From assembly GCA_944326855.1 (NCBI GenBank), contig CALVFO010000036.1, positions 1-41,442 of the forward strand: DNA of 41,442 nucleotides. Reading direction: 5' to 3'. Positions 1 through 7,664 of the stretch are shown piece after piece. The notes beneath the pieces were generated by a model, which saw only the letters and a list, made by a program, of their open reading frames with translations, searched no databases and had not been told where the DNA came from. The position numbers and the translations under genes were made by a program. Every line of letters starts with the position of its first letter. The stretch's first letter is position 1. Origin of the DNA: an uncultured Alistipes sp. (lineage in GTDB: Bacteria; Bacteroidota; Bacteroidia; Bacteroidales; Rikenellaceae).

Positions 1-66
1 CCCGAACGTGCCGACATCCCCGAAAACATCAAAGAACAACTGATCGTTGAGTTGTACTCTAAGTAG
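1..66 (+). CDS. rpsD: 30S ribosomal protein S4, C-terminal end (partial)
   Basis: The first 22 codons read in frame to a TAG stop and end in IPENIKEQLIVELYSK, the usual C-terminus of ribosomal protein S4. S4 is a primary 16S rRNA-binding protein of the small subunit. The gene is cut by the window edge. It lies directly before rpoA, as expected for the end of the alpha operon (rpsD-rpoA-rplQ), with 25 nt between stop and start. The assignment rests on this short tail plus the gene order. Confidence 0.9.
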   Translation, partial: PERADIPENIKEQLIVELYSK

Positions 67-78
67 TAAATCATAATC

Positions 79-84
79 GAGGAG
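79..84 (+). promoter_or_regulatory. Ribosome binding site of rpoA
   Basis: GAGGAG lies 7 nt before the rpoA ATG at 92. A clear purine-rich Shine-Dalgarno is notable here because most starts in this window lack one, as is common in Bacteroidota. It fixes the rpoA start. Confidence 0.7.
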
Positions 85-91
85 CAAAACT

Positions 92-1084
92 ATGGCTATA
101 TTAGCATTTCAAAAACCTGAAAAGGTCATCATGCTGGAATCAACTTCGTCGTTCGGACGTTTCGAGTTCCGACCGTTGGAGCCGGGTTTCGGTATGACCG
201 TCGGCAACGCCTTGCGGCGTATCCTTCTCTCTTCGTTGGAAGGTTATGCCATCACGACTGTGAAAGTGACCGGCGTGGATCATGAGTTTGCTGCCATTCC
301 CGGAGTTATGGAGGGAATGCTTGAGATCATTCTCAACCTCAAGCAGGTACGCTTCATCAAGACCGTCGAAGAAGTGGAATCGGAAAAGGTGGTTGTCAAC
401 GTGGTCGGTCAGACGGAACTGACGGCCGGTTACATTTCCCAGTTTCTGACGAACTTCAAGGTACTCAATCCCGATTTGGTGATTTGTCGTCTGAACGAGG
501 ATGTGAAATTGCAGATGGAGCTGACCATCGGCAAGGGTCGTGGTTACGTGCCCGCCGAAGAAAACCGTCCGGCCGATGCCGAGTTCGGTTTGTTGCCCAT
601 CGACTCGATTCACACCCCGATCAAGAACGTGAAGTATTCGGTCGAAAACTACCGTGTAGAACAGAAAACCGACTACGAAAAACTGAATCTGGAGATCACG
701 ACCGACGGATCGATCCATCCTAAGGATGCCCTGAAGGAAGCGGCCAAGATTCTGATCCATCACTTCATGCTCTTCTCGGACGAAAAGATCACACTCAATC
801 TGGAGGAAAACAATACGGCCGAAGAGTTCGACGAAGATGTGCTGCACATGCGCCAGCTTCTGAAGACCAAACTTTCGGATCAGGACCTGTCGGTTCGAGC
901 CCTGAACTGCCTGAAGGCTGCCGAGGTGGAAACGGTAGGCGATCTGGTTCGATTCAATCGCAACGACCTGCTCAAATTCCGCAACTTCGGGAAGAAGTCG
1001 CTTTCCGAGCTGGACGAATTGTTGGCCAACCTGAACCTCCATTTCGGGATGGACGTATCAATCTACAAACTTGACAAGGATTAA
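92..1084 (+). CDS. rpoA: DNA-directed RNA polymerase subunit alpha
   Basis: The 330-residue alpha subunit dimerises to nucleate RNA polymerase assembly, and its C-terminal domain contacts upstream DNA and activators. The N-terminal domain is recognised by [20 protein letters not shown] near residues 24-43 and [10 protein letters not shown] just after. The C-terminal domain (about 250-325) has the helix-hairpin-helix [20 protein letters not shown] and [14 protein letters not shown]. Length matches the family. It follows rpsD and precedes rplQ by 2 nt, so the three are surely co-transcribed. The start is supported by the GAGGAG site 7 nt upstream. Confidence 0.98.
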   Translation: MAILAFQKPEKVIMLESTSSFGRFEFRPLEPGFGMTVGNALRRILLSSLEGYAITTVKVTGVDHEFAAIPGVMEGMLEIILNLKQVRFIKTVEEVESEKVVVNVVGQTELTAGYISQFLTNFKVLNPDLVICRLNEDVKLQMELTIGKGRGYVPAEENRPADAEFGLLPIDSIHTPIKNVKYSVENYRVEQKTDYEKLNLEITTDGSIHPKDALKEAAKILIHHFMLFSDEKITLNLEENNTAEEFDEDVLHMRQLLKTKLSDQDLSVRALNCLKAAEVETVGDLVRFNRNDLLKFRNFGKKSLSELDELLANLNLHFGMDVSIYKLDKD

Positions 1085-1086
1085 TC

Positions 1087-1701
1087 ATGAGACATAACAA
1101 AAAAATCAACCACCTGGGTCGCCAGGCTTCTCACCGCAAGGCGTTGATGGCCAATCTGGCTTCGTCCCTGCTGCTGCACAAACGCATCAGCACCACTCTG
1201 GCCAAAGCCAAGGCTCTGCGGATGTACGTTGAGCCGTTGATCACCAAATCGAAGGACGACACGACCCACTCGCGCCGTATCGTGTTCTCTTACATCAAGG
1301 ACAAGAAGGCCGTATCCGAATTGTTCCGTGAAATCGCTCCGCGTATTGCGGATCGTCCGGGCGGTTACTGCCGCATCCTCAAGACGGGTTTCCGTCAGGG
1401 CGATGCTGCTGAAACCTGCATCATCGAATTGGTAGACTTCAACGAAAGCTACAACAAGGAGATCAAAGTGGGTGATAAACCCAAAACTCGTCGTAGCCGT
1501 TCCAAGAAGAGTGCAGACGCCGCTACGGAAACGGTAGCTGCTTCGGCTGAAGCCGGGACGGAAACCGCAGCTGTGGAAGCCAAGGCCGCCAAGAAACCGG
1601 CTGCCAAAAAGCCGACCGCCAAGGCTGCTCCCAAAACGGCTGCCAAAACTTCGGGTGCCAAAACGGTAGCCAAGAAGACCGCAGCTACGAAGAAAGCCTA
1701 A
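1087..1701 (+). CDS. rplQ: 50S ribosomal protein L17 with Lys/Ala-rich tail
   Basis: L17 is a large-subunit protein near the exit tunnel. The first ~120 residues are the conserved fold, starting [20 protein letters not shown]. The rest, about residues 130-204, is an extension made almost wholly of Ala, Lys, Thr, Pro and Val with [17 protein letters not shown]-type repeats, resembling histone H1 or AlgP tails. The E. coli protein is about 127 residues, so this one is about 75 longer. Tails on L17 are known in Bacteroidota; this one is likely disordered and could touch rRNA. It starts 2 nt after rpoA and ends 34 nt before a strong hairpin. Confidence 0.97.
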   Translation: MRHNKKINHLGRQASHRKALMANLASSLLLHKRISTTLAKAKALRMYVEPLITKSKDDTTHSRRIVFSYIKDKKAVSELFREIAPRIADRPGGYCRILKTGFRQGDAAETCIIELVDFNESYNKEIKVGDKPKTRRSRSKKSADAATETVAASAEAGTETAAVEAKAAKKPAAKKPTAKAAPKTAAKTSGAKTVAKKTAATKKA

Positions 1702-1735
1702 GTAGTCGTTCGAAGTCGATCGAACGATCCTGAAT

Positions 1736-1772
1736 AGCGAAGCGGGAACCTTTATTGGGTTCCCGCTTCGCT
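1736..1772 (+). terminator. Terminator of the rpsD-rpoA-rplQ operon
   Basis: A perfect 15-bp inverted repeat (1736-1750 with 1758-1772) encloses a 7-nt loop, TTTATTG, and lies 34 nt after the rplQ stop. The following sequence, GTGTTTTC, is only modestly T-rich. The right arm is the start of a duplicated 36/37-nt unit listed separately. Confidence 0.85.
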
Positions 1773-1833
1773 GTGTTTTCGGGGAGAGAAGATCAAGGTT
1801 CCTGCTTCGCTGTGTTTTCGGGGAAGAGAAGAT
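1758..1833. repeat. Direct repeat, two copies of a 36/37-nt unit containing a terminator arm
   Basis: Copy 1 (1758-1793) and copy 2 (1797-1833) are near identical. They differ by one C/T change in the first ten bases and one inserted A in GGGGAGAGAAGAT versus GGGGAAGAGAAGAT, with 3 nt between them. Each begins with the sequence that forms the right arm of the rplQ terminator, so the left arm at 1736-1750 can pair with either copy (one G-U with copy 2). Confidence 0.8.
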
Positions 1834-1886
1834 TTCCCGGAGAGAGGAGAATCGGGAGAGTGTGCAAAGAATACCTGCGATACAGA

Positions 1887-1908
1887 AACAGCCCCGAGAG
1901 GGGCTGTT
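1887..1908 (-). terminator. Probable terminator of the radical SAM-prfB operon
   Basis: A 9-bp perfect stem, AACAGCCCC with GGGGCTGTT, encloses a 4-nt loop. Read on the minus strand it ends in GCTGTTTCTG, so the short U-run follows the stem on the strand carrying prfB. It lies about 105 nt past the prfB stop. Confidence 0.6.
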
Positions 1909-1961
1909 CATACGATGTTTCAATACGTTTGAACGCGTCGGAGTCCCAATGGGGTACGAGC

Positions 1962-1987
1962 CGACGATCGACGATCGTCGATCGTCG
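1962..1987. repeat. 26-bp perfect palindrome built from 7-bp units
   Basis: The sequence is two CGACGAT units followed by CGTCGAT and CGTCG, giving a perfect self-complementary stretch centred between 1974 and 1975. It starts 27 nt beyond the prfB stop. It could form a hairpin in the prfB mRNA or be a protein site; the function is unknown. Confidence 0.75.
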
Positions 1988-2013
1988 ATCGCTTCGGGGA
2001 TGAAGGTCCGGGT

Positions 2014-3114
2014 TTAGTTTTCCCAGGAGGCGGCTCCACCGCTGCTCATCAGGTAAGCCTTGATGAAGTCGTTCAGGTCGCCGTCCATCACCCCCTGTAC
2101 ATCCGAGGTCTGGTAGCCGGTGCGGTGATCTTTCACCCGACGGTCGTCGAAAACATAACTGCGGATCTGCGATCCCCATTCGATTTTCTTCTTTTGACCT
2201 TCCAGCTGATTCTGGAGTTCCTTGCGTTTGTCCAGCTCCATCTGGTAAAGTTTCGAACGCAGGATACGCATGGCGTTTTCTTTGTTCATCAGCTGGGAAC
2301 GGGTTTCGGTGTTTTCCACGATGATGCCCGTGGGCAGGTGCCTCAGCCGAACCCCCGTTTCCACTTTGTTGACGTTCTGACCGCCTTTGCCGCCGCTACG
2401 GTAGGTGTCCCATTCGATGTCGGCCGGGTTGATGACAATCTCGATTGTGTCGTCCACCGCCGGCGAAACGAATACCGAAGCGAAACTGGTCTGCCGCTTG
2501 TTGTTGGCGTTGAACGGAGAGGGACGTACCAGCCGATGTACCCCGCTTTCGCTTTTGAGGTAGCCGTACGCGTAATCGCCCGTAAATTCGACCATCACCG
2601 ATTTGATCCCCACTTCTTCTCCCTCCTGCATGTCCAGGATTTTGGTCTGGTAGCCGTTGGCTTCTCCCCAACGCAGATACATGCGCAGGAGCATATTGGC
2701 CCAGTCGAGGCTTTCAGTGCCTCCGGCCCCGGCGTTGATTTCCAAAATCGCTCCCAGGCGATCTTCTTCTCCGCCCAGCATATTGCGCATTTCCAGGGTT
2801 TCGATCAATTCCAGCGTGTGCTTGTACTGAGCCTCCAGCTCTTCGGGCGAAGAAATGCCTTCCCGAACAAATTCGGGCATCAGCTGCAGATCGTCCAGCG
2901 CCCCGACAATTTCGTCGTAAGCCGTGATCCAATATTTGATGGCCGCCACCTTTTTGAGCTGTTGTTCGGCCTTTGCCGGATCGTCCCAGAAATCGGGGGC
3001 TTCGGTTCGGCTCTGTTCTTCGTCCAGTTGCAGCCGGCGATCTTCGATGCGCAGGTGAGTGTGGAGTTCTTCCCGACGTTTGTCGAGCTCTTTGATTTGT
3101 TCGGGGGTTATCAT
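2014..3114 (-). CDS. prfB: Peptide chain release factor 2 (RF2)
   Basis: RF2 reads UGA and UAA in the ribosomal A site and triggers peptide release. At 366 residues it is full length. The stop-codon-reading SPF tripeptide is at 199-201 and the catalytic GGQ at 244-246 in [11 protein letters not shown]. In many bacteria prfB carries an in-frame UGA near codon 26 and needs a +1 frameshift. Here the matching stretch ([15 protein letters not shown]) is continuous with no UGA, so that autoregulation is absent. It begins 4 nt after the stop of the radical SAM gene, so the two form an operon. Confidence 0.97.
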   Translation of the reverse strand: MITPEQIKELDKRREELHTHLRIEDRRLQLDEEQSRTEAPDFWDDPAKAEQQLKKVAAIKYWITAYDEIVGALDDLQLMPEFVREGISSPEELEAQYKHTLELIETLEMRNMLGGEEDRLGAILEINAGAGGTESLDWANMLLRMYLRWGEANGYQTKILDMQEGEEVGIKSVMVEFTGDYAYGYLKSESGVHRLVRPSPFNANNKRQTSFASVFVSPAVDDTIEIVINPADIEWDTYRSGGKGGQNVNKVETGVRLRHLPTGIIVENTETRSQLMNKENAMRILRSKLYQMELDKRKELQNQLEGQKKKIEWGSQIRSYVFDDRRVKDHRTGYQTSDVQGVMDGDLNDFIKAYLMSSGGAASWEN

Positions 3115-3118
3115 AGGG

Positions 3119-3940
3119 TTATTTTTGCTGGTTTATTTTGGCAGGGCTGTCCGGGTCGGCCGTGGCACCCGAAACCGAACACGGAATACCCAGGGCTTCG
3201 ACCTGCGACGCAATACGTTGTAACTTGGCGACCGTGATCTTTTCGAGGTTCTGGGCCGGGGTTTCGCGGTCGATCGAGTAGATCATTACGCTGCGGGGTG
3301 CGATGCGGCGGACGAGTTCCAACCAGGCCGATACCTCTTCTTCCGTGGTATTGTCCACGGTCTGTCCGTGGTATTGACCGCGGAGAAACAGGGTTTGGAT
3401 AATGAGCCGGCCCTCGAAGCGAAGCATCTGCCCGACGGTTTCCTCCACGGTGTATGTTCCTCGGGGTTGGTCGATCAGGCGAACGGTCCGGTCGAAAGCC
3501 GAATCGAGTTTGAGAATGTTGTTGTCCACGCGCAACAGGGCTCGGCGCACGGAATCGCGGCCGATCATCGTGGCGTTGCTCAGTACCGAGATTTTGGCCG
3601 ACGGACACCATTGGTTTCGAAGCGTGATCGTGTCGTCGATGATGGCTTCGAAATCGGGGTGCAGGGTCGGTTCGCCGTTACCGGCAAAGGTGATGACATC
3701 CGGAGGGGTGCCGCTTTCGGTCATCTCTTGCAGCTTGGCCCGAAGAGCTTCGGCAACTTCTTCCCGGCTGTTGAATCGGGGTCGTTGCGGGTGAGTGGGA
3801 TTCCAGCCGCATTCGCAGTAGATGCAGTTGAACGAACAGAGCTTGCTGGTTAACGGCAACAGGTTGACCCCCAGGGATAGCCCCAGGCGACGACTGTGGA
3901 CGGGACCGAAAATAACGCGGTCGAAAAGGGCGGTAGCCAT
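3119..3940 (-). CDS. Radical SAM protein (COG0731-like)
   Basis: This 273-residue protein belongs to the small Fe-S oxidoreductase group related in sequence to TYW1. The cluster motif is CSFNCIYC (Cys 35, 39, 42) preceded by [14 protein letters not shown], and [13 protein letters not shown] is the radical SAM glycine-rich motif that contacts the methionine of SAM. The substrate is not known. A longer frame reaches back to 4054, but the TATCTTTG promoter box at 4052-4059 implies transcription starts inside that extension. The ATG at 3940 ([20 protein letters not shown]) also matches the start of relatives. prfB follows 4 nt downstream, which may mean a translation-related role, though this is inference. 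Confidence 0.88.
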   Translation of the reverse strand: MATALFDRVIFGPVHSRRLGLSLGVNLLPLTSKLCSFNCIYCECGWNPTHPQRPRFNSREEVAEALRAKLQEMTESGTPPDVITFAGNGEPTLHPDFEAIIDDTITLRNQWCPSAKISVLSNATMIGRDSVRRALLRVDNNILKLDSAFDRTVRLIDQPRGTYTVEETVGQMLRFEGRLIIQTLFLRGQYHGQTVDNTTEEEVSAWLELVRRIAPRSVMIYSIDRETPAQNLEKITVAKLQRIASQVEALGIPCSVSGATADPDSPAKINQQK

Positions 3941-4051
3941 ATGCGGAACGGTTTTTAACGGCGACCAAGTCCGGAGCGTCGGGCGAACGGCCTCTCCGGG
4001 CTTTTTCTCTTGAGCGGGGCGCTCGTTTCCGAACGAACGGATCGCAGCATA

Positions 4052-4059
4052 CAAAGATA
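4052..4059 (-). promoter_or_regulatory. -7 box of the radical SAM-prfB promoter
   Basis: TATCTTTG on the minus strand matches the Bacteroidota -7 consensus TAnnTTTG exactly. No good -33 TTTG is seen. The predicted start of transcription near 4045 leaves about 105 nt of leader to the ATG at 3940. Confidence 0.6.
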
Positions 4060-4159
4060 CGAAAACTTCCCGAACCTCGCCGTATGATGAATGCCCGCTT
4101 CCGGAGGAATGGAAATCTGTTTATGGTAAAGGTCGGCGCACAGAATCTCAGGCATAAAT

Positions 4160-4191
4160 TTTGTATTTTCTCGAAGAAAAGAATATCTTTA
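4160..4191 (+). promoter_or_regulatory. Promoter of the DUF975 gene
   Basis: TTTG at 4160-4163, a 20-nt spacer and TATCTTTA at 4184-4191 fit the Bacteroidota TTTG/TAnnTTTG promoter with one mismatch at the last base. The leader to the ATG at 4226 is about 28 nt. Confidence 0.6.
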
Positions 4192-4225
4192 TTACGTAGT
4201 AAATACTCAACTTAAACGTACGATT

Positions 4226-4900
4226 ATGACCGATTCTTTTAGACCGTCCGTTTTGCGGGCAAAAGCATGGAATGCGATGCGGGATAAATGGGGGCAGGCT
4301 GCCGTAGCTACCCTGGTTATTTATATCGCCTATCTGCTCGTTTGTGCCTTGTCCGCATTGGTACCGCTATTGGGCCTGTTGGTAATATTGTTTGTCCTTA
4401 GTGTTGTTTCCGTAGGGATTTACTTTATTTTCTGGGATGTATATCTGGGAAAGGGAAACGTCGAAGTCAAAACAGTGCTCGAACCTCTCCAGGATTACGG
4501 TCGTTATTTGGGAGGTGTTTTGTTGACGTTCATTTATGTATTGTTGTGGTCGCTGTTGTTTTATATCCCGGGGATTATCAAATTGTTTTCGTACAGTATG
4601 ACCTTCTATATCATGCGTGAAAACCCGGGCATGAAAGGCGAACAAGCCATTCGACGGAGTATGGCGATGATGAAAGGACATAAAATGGACCTTTTCCTGC
4701 TGATGTTGAGCTTTATAGGGTGGATTTTGCTGGGTATGATTACCCTGGGGATCGCTTACCTGTGGATTTACCCCTATATCTATACGGCCCTGTCCGCTTT
4801 CTATGAAGAGCTGAAGAAAGATTATGCGGCTCGGGAAACCTTTGTCGCACAGTCTGCCGGTGACGGTGGGAATACGATTGTCATTACGACGGAAGCATAG
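4226..4900 (+). CDS. DUF975 family integral membrane protein
   Basis: A 224-residue inner-membrane protein of the DUF975 type. The N-terminus, PSVLRAKAWNAMRDKWGQA, is the amphipathic lead-in seen in this family. Hydrophobic segments lie near residues 26-55, 58-74, 95-115, 155-180 and 180-195. The loop YIMRENPGMKGEQAIRRSMAMMKGHKMDLFLL is the conserved feature (x-P-x-M-x-A-I-x-x-S-x-x-M-M-x-G-x-K). No biochemical role is established for the family that I know of. It is a single-gene unit, with its own promoter at 4160-4191 and a terminator at 4952-4977. The C-terminal 25 residues are hydrophilic. Confidence 0.85.
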   Translation: MTDSFRPSVLRAKAWNAMRDKWGQAAVATLVIYIAYLLVCALSALVPLLGLLVILFVLSVVSVGIYFIFWDVYLGKGNVEVKTVLEPLQDYGRYLGGVLLTFIYVLLWSLLFYIPGIIKLFSYSMTFYIMRENPGMKGEQAIRRSMAMMKGHKMDLFLLMLSFIGWILLGMITLGIAYLWIYPYIYTALSAFYEELKKDYAARETFVAQSAGDGGNTIVITTEA

Positions 4901-4951
4901 TGAGAAGAGACGAATCGAAACACTGCTTTTGATTGTTATCGATGCAATTTG

Positions 4952-4977
4952 GCCCGCTGTCCAAAGCGGGCTTTTTT
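4952..4977 (+). terminator. Rho-independent terminator of the DUF975 gene
   Basis: GCCCGCT at 4952-4958 pairs with AGCGGGC at 4965-4971 around a 6-nt loop, followed by six T residues at 4972-4977. It is 52 nt after the stop codon. Confidence 0.9.
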
Positions 4978-5026
4978 GTCTCCTGCCCACCCCTCGGCCA
5001 GCTGTCGGGAGGGCGATGCAAAAAAA

Positions 5027-5064
5027 AACTAAAGAAATAGTTTTGAATAACTAAAAATATAGTT
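5027..5064. promoter_or_regulatory. Twin operator dyads for the BlaI-type repressor
   Basis: Two copies of AACTA-N6-TAGTT occur at 5027-5042 and 5049-5064. Their centres are exactly 22 bp apart, two helical turns, so two dimers would bind the same DNA face. Copy 1 lies on and just upstream of the -33 element and copy 2 fills the end of the spacer and touches the -7 box. BlaI/MecI proteins bind paired dyads and repress their own operons; assignment to this BlaI is inference from position. Confidence 0.7.
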
Positions 5065-5071
5065 ATATTTG
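5042..5071 (+). promoter_or_regulatory. Promoter of the blaI-M56 operon
   Basis: TTTG at 5042-5045, an 18-nt spacer and TATATTTG at 5064-5071 match the Bacteroidota promoter at all fixed positions. Transcription should begin near 5078, leaving a ~36-nt leader to the ATG at 5114. This also excludes the upstream TTG at 5069 as the translation start. Confidence 0.75.
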
Positions 5072-5113
5072 TATAGGACCTGTTTCCTCGGAAAGAAATT
5101 GTTAAAACGAACT

Positions 5114-5503
5114 ATGATGAATCGAGAAATCAAGCCATTGACTCGGGCCGAACTGGAGATTATGCAGATACTGTGGAAAAAGGGGGCTGCATTTGTGAAT
5201 GACATTCGGGAGGAGATGCCCGAACCTCGTCCGGCCTACAATACCGTATCGACGATTGTTCGTATTTTGGAGAAGAAAGGGGTCGTGGGTTATGAAGCCG
5301 TCGGGAAGAGCCACCGTTATTATCCGTTGGTGGGAAAAGAAGAGTATACCCAAGGTTTCATGCGCTCGGTGTTGGGTAATTTTTTCGACCATTCTCCGGC
5401 CCGTCTTGTTTCGTTTTTCTGTGAGCGGGAGGATCTCTCGCTTCAGGAAGCCGAACAAATCTTGTCCATTGCCCGGGATACCATCGCCCGGAAAAAGGAA
5501 TGA
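5114..5503 (+). CDS. BlaI/MecI/CopY family transcriptional repressor
   Basis: A 129-residue winged-helix repressor. The family signature is present: LTRAELEIMQILWKKG in the first helices, then PAYNTVSTIVRILEKKG, which is the recognition helix, and the wing YEAVGKSHRYYPLV. The C-terminal part forms the dimer helices. In BlaI/BlaR1 systems the repressor is destroyed when its membrane partner senses a signal, which fits the M56 gene that follows 53 nt later. The likely operators are the two dyads at 5027-5064 over its own promoter. The start at 5114 is set by the promoter; a second ATG follows at once at 5117. The inducer is unknown and need not be a beta-lactam. Confidence 0.92.
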   Translation: MMNREIKPLTRAELEIMQILWKKGAAFVNDIREEMPEPRPAYNTVSTIVRILEKKGVVGYEAVGKSHRYYPLVGKEEYTQGFMRSVLGNFFDHSPARLVSFFCEREDLSLQEAEQILSIARDTIARKKE

Positions 5504-5556
5504 TTGAGGGTAGCGGAACTGAATGTTGACTAACTGACCTAAACTGATATACAATT

Positions 5557-7608
5557 ATGTGGATAGAGCTCCCTTATCTGTTGCAGGTTCAAATCATATT
5601 GACGCTGCTATGGCTGTTTTATCGTCTGGTATTACGGCAAGAGACTCATCTCGGGCTTTTACGAGCGTGGTTACTGTGGAGCATTCCGGTGGCTTTTCTG
5701 TTGCCGTTATGTCATATTCCGGTTTTTCCGGGGCCGGAGATTCCTCTGAGTGTGGTGTCGGCGTCCCATTCGTCCCTTCCCGTCGATGAACCACCGGTTG
5801 AACTCTCCGCTCCGGATGCCCGGATGGGCTGGCTCGGAATTTCAGGGTTGGGGTCTCTGCTTTTGGGAGGCCTGATCCTCGTCCGGAATTGGAGTGGGAT
5901 TCGGCGTATGCGTCGTTCGGCCGAGGCGAATTTTAAACAAGGATCCATCCGATTCTTCTATACTCCTCGGGTCGAATCGGCCTGTTCGCTTTTCCGATGG
6001 GTCTTTTTGAATCGGGAGGGTCTCGAAGAACGGGAAGTGGCTTATATGTTGCAGCATGAGGTGGCTCATGTCCATTTGTATCACTCCTGGGATCGTTTGT
6101 TGGCGGAGTGGGTCCGGATCGTGTTGTGGTGGAATCCCGTGGTGTGGATGTGGTACCAGTCGTTGATCGAGGTGCATGAATTCCAGGCTGATCGGGCGGT
6201 GTTGGATGCCGATGCGAAGGTAGAATCTTATGTGGCGTTGCTGTTACATACCGGAGGCGGTATCCCGACCTCTATGGTCAGTGGTTTCGGATATTCGCTC
6301 CTGTGCCGACGTTTGAAAATGATCGGGGCAACCCGGAGAAGCTGGAAGACCGTTCGGATCATGCTGGCCATCCCGTTATTGGGGTTGTTATTGGGGCTTT
6401 TCTCCTTTACGCAGGGCGATGTCGTTTGGATAGATGATTTGGAGAAGAATCCGCAGGAGAGTTATATGCCAGAGGGACAGCCTTGGATAAGAATTGAAAA
6501 TAGTGCCACGTTGAATCAAACCTCCGAGGCTGCCCCGAATCGGGAGGCGTATTTGTCGTTTCAGGCGCCTCAGGAATCGAAAACGGAGAACGCTTCCTTG
6601 CTTCGTGTTTGGCCTGCCGATGCCGGGAAGGTGGATCGTAAGGCTCAACCTTCTGATTCGGATACAGAGCCCATATGTGTGGTAGATTTTTCAAAAGGGA
6701 AGAAAGAGTCAAGAGGCGATCGCCTTGTTATCGACTCGATTTTTAAATGGGCACCTAATAAATTGAAGCGTGTATCGGATCCGGTTAAGAATTTAATCGT
6801 AGATGGCGTTCGGTGGGATTGGAAAGAGCTGGAGAGCCTTTCTCCGCGTTCGGTGCATGCGATAACGGTTCATGATCAAGGGGAAGTTGTAACAGTGTAT
6901 ATCCAAACCAAAGAGGGGCACTTGAAGAAGATTTCATCGCAGCAGGATTCTCTGCGGCCCGCTCTCGAAGAGAGCCGACGGATTGTTGCAGAGAATCGTC
7001 AGGATATAAAAGAAAATCAACGGGTTGCTGAGGAAAATCGTCGGATTGTGGAGGAAAGTCAACGGGTTGCCGAGGAGAAACGTCGGATTGTGGAGGAAAA
7101 TCAACGGGTTGCCGAGGAAAATCGTCGGATTGTGGAGGAAAATCAACGGCGATTCAACGAAAAGCAACGGGACACGGTTGAAATTGCGAGATCGTCTTTG
7201 TCTCCCTTAGGCTCGACGGAGGAGCAGGTATCCGCAAAACAGGAAGGGCCAAAGAAATCCGTCCTGAACCCGGCATGGCGAGATCAATCTTCGGGCTCTA
7301 ATCAGCGTTCAGAGGAACCTTCCTCATCGTTAATGGCTTCAAACACCTCCACGGGCCCGACGAGTTCGATTGCTGCGTCTGCTCCGATGACTCCGAGTTC
7401 TCCGAAAGCGGGGAAGAAAGTACGGCGACAGGTCATTTTGGACGGTAAAGTCGTTTCTGACGATGTGATGGAGAAATTTTCGCCCGATAGCATCGCCCGG
7501 ATACAGGTCTTGCATACGAAGGATTCAATGGTCCGTATCGAAATTGTGACAAAAAGAGAACAGTCTGTGAGGAACGCGGCAAAAACGCTTGGGAATGTTC
7601 CTTCATGA
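5557..7608 (+). CDS. BlaR1-like M56 membrane metalloprotease with heptad repeats
   Basis: A 683-residue membrane protease partner of BlaI. Hydrophobic segments lie at about 5-27, 34-54, 90-110 and 268-287. The zinc site is HEVAH at 167-171, with the downstream HEFQAD at 207-212 supplying the third ligand. After the fourth segment come about 400 residues, presumably periplasmic: a region near 400-460 (LIVDGVRWDWKELESLSPRSVHAITV), charged heptads of the form R-[VI]-[AV]-E-E-N-[RQ] at about 475-530, a Ser/Pro/Thr linker, and a second copy of the first domain near 620-672 (VILDGKVVSDDVMEKFSPDSIARIQV). The two copies resemble the plug-like domain often appended to M56 proteins in this phylum. No penicillin-binding sensor domain is seen. 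The signal is unknown. Confidence 0.88.
   Translation: MWIELPYLLQVQIILTLLWLFYRLVLRQETHLGLLRAWLLWSIPVAFLLPLCHIPVFPGPEIPLSVVSASHSSLPVDEPPVELSAPDARMGWLGISGLGSLLLGGLILVRNWSGIRRMRRSAEANFKQGSIRFFYTPRVESACSLFRWVFLNREGLEEREVAYMLQHEVAHVHLYHSWDRLLAEWVRIVLWWNPVVWMWYQSLIEVHEFQADRAVLDADAKVESYVALLLHTGGGIPTSMVSGFGYSLLCRRLKMIGATRRSWKTVRIMLAIPLLGLLLGLFSFTQGDVVWIDDLEKNPQESYMPEGQPWIRIENSATLNQTSEAAPNREAYLSFQAPQESKTENASLLRVWPADAGKVDRKAQPSDSDTEPICVVDFSKGKKESRGDRLVIDSIFKWAPNKLKRVSDPVKNLIVDGVRWDWKELESLSPRSVHAITVHDQGEVVTVYIQTKEGHLKKISSQQDSLRPALEESRRIVAENRQDIKENQRVAEENRRIVEESQRVAEEKRRIVEENQRVAEENRRIVEENQRRFNEKQRDTVEIARSSLSPLGSTEEQVSAKQEGPKKSVLNPAWRDQSSGSNQRSEEPSSSLMASNTSTGPTSSIAASAPMTPSSPKAGKKVRRQVILDGKVVSDDVMEKFSPDSIARIQVLHTKDSMVRIEIVTKREQSVRNAAKTLGNVPS
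6979..7146 (+). repeat. Tandem 42-bp repeats inside the M56 gene
   Basis: Four 42-bp units lie at 6979-7020 (diverged), 7021-7062, 7063-7104 and 7105-7146, with a degenerate fifth after them. Each encodes two heptads, such as RVAEENR followed by RIVEENQ. The last three units differ from each other at only a few bases, so copy number may vary between strains. Confidence 0.9.
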
Positions 7609-7631
7609 GTTTTGGCGTAAAATCGATGTGA

Positions 7632-7664
7632 CGGCTCGGCTATGCGGAATAGTCGGGCCGTTTT
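7632..7664 (+). terminator. Terminator of the blaI-M56 operon
   Basis: A 12-bp stem, 7632-7643 with 7649-7660, includes two G-U pairs and a 5-nt loop, and is followed by TTTT at 7661-7664. It lies 24 nt beyond the stop codon. Confidence 0.8.

Larger units (their letters stand above)
1834..2013. other. Intergenic DNA between convergent rplQ and prfB
   Basis: Together with the terminator and the direct repeat, this fills the 312-nt space between the two stop codons. It holds the hairpin at 1887-1908 and the palindrome at 1962-1987. I see no credible gene here. Confidence 0.6.

Noticed and set aside
6979-7146. Regular repeats suggesting a CRISPR-like array
   Set aside because: The repeats are directly adjacent without unique spacers and encode heptads in frame with the M56 protein.
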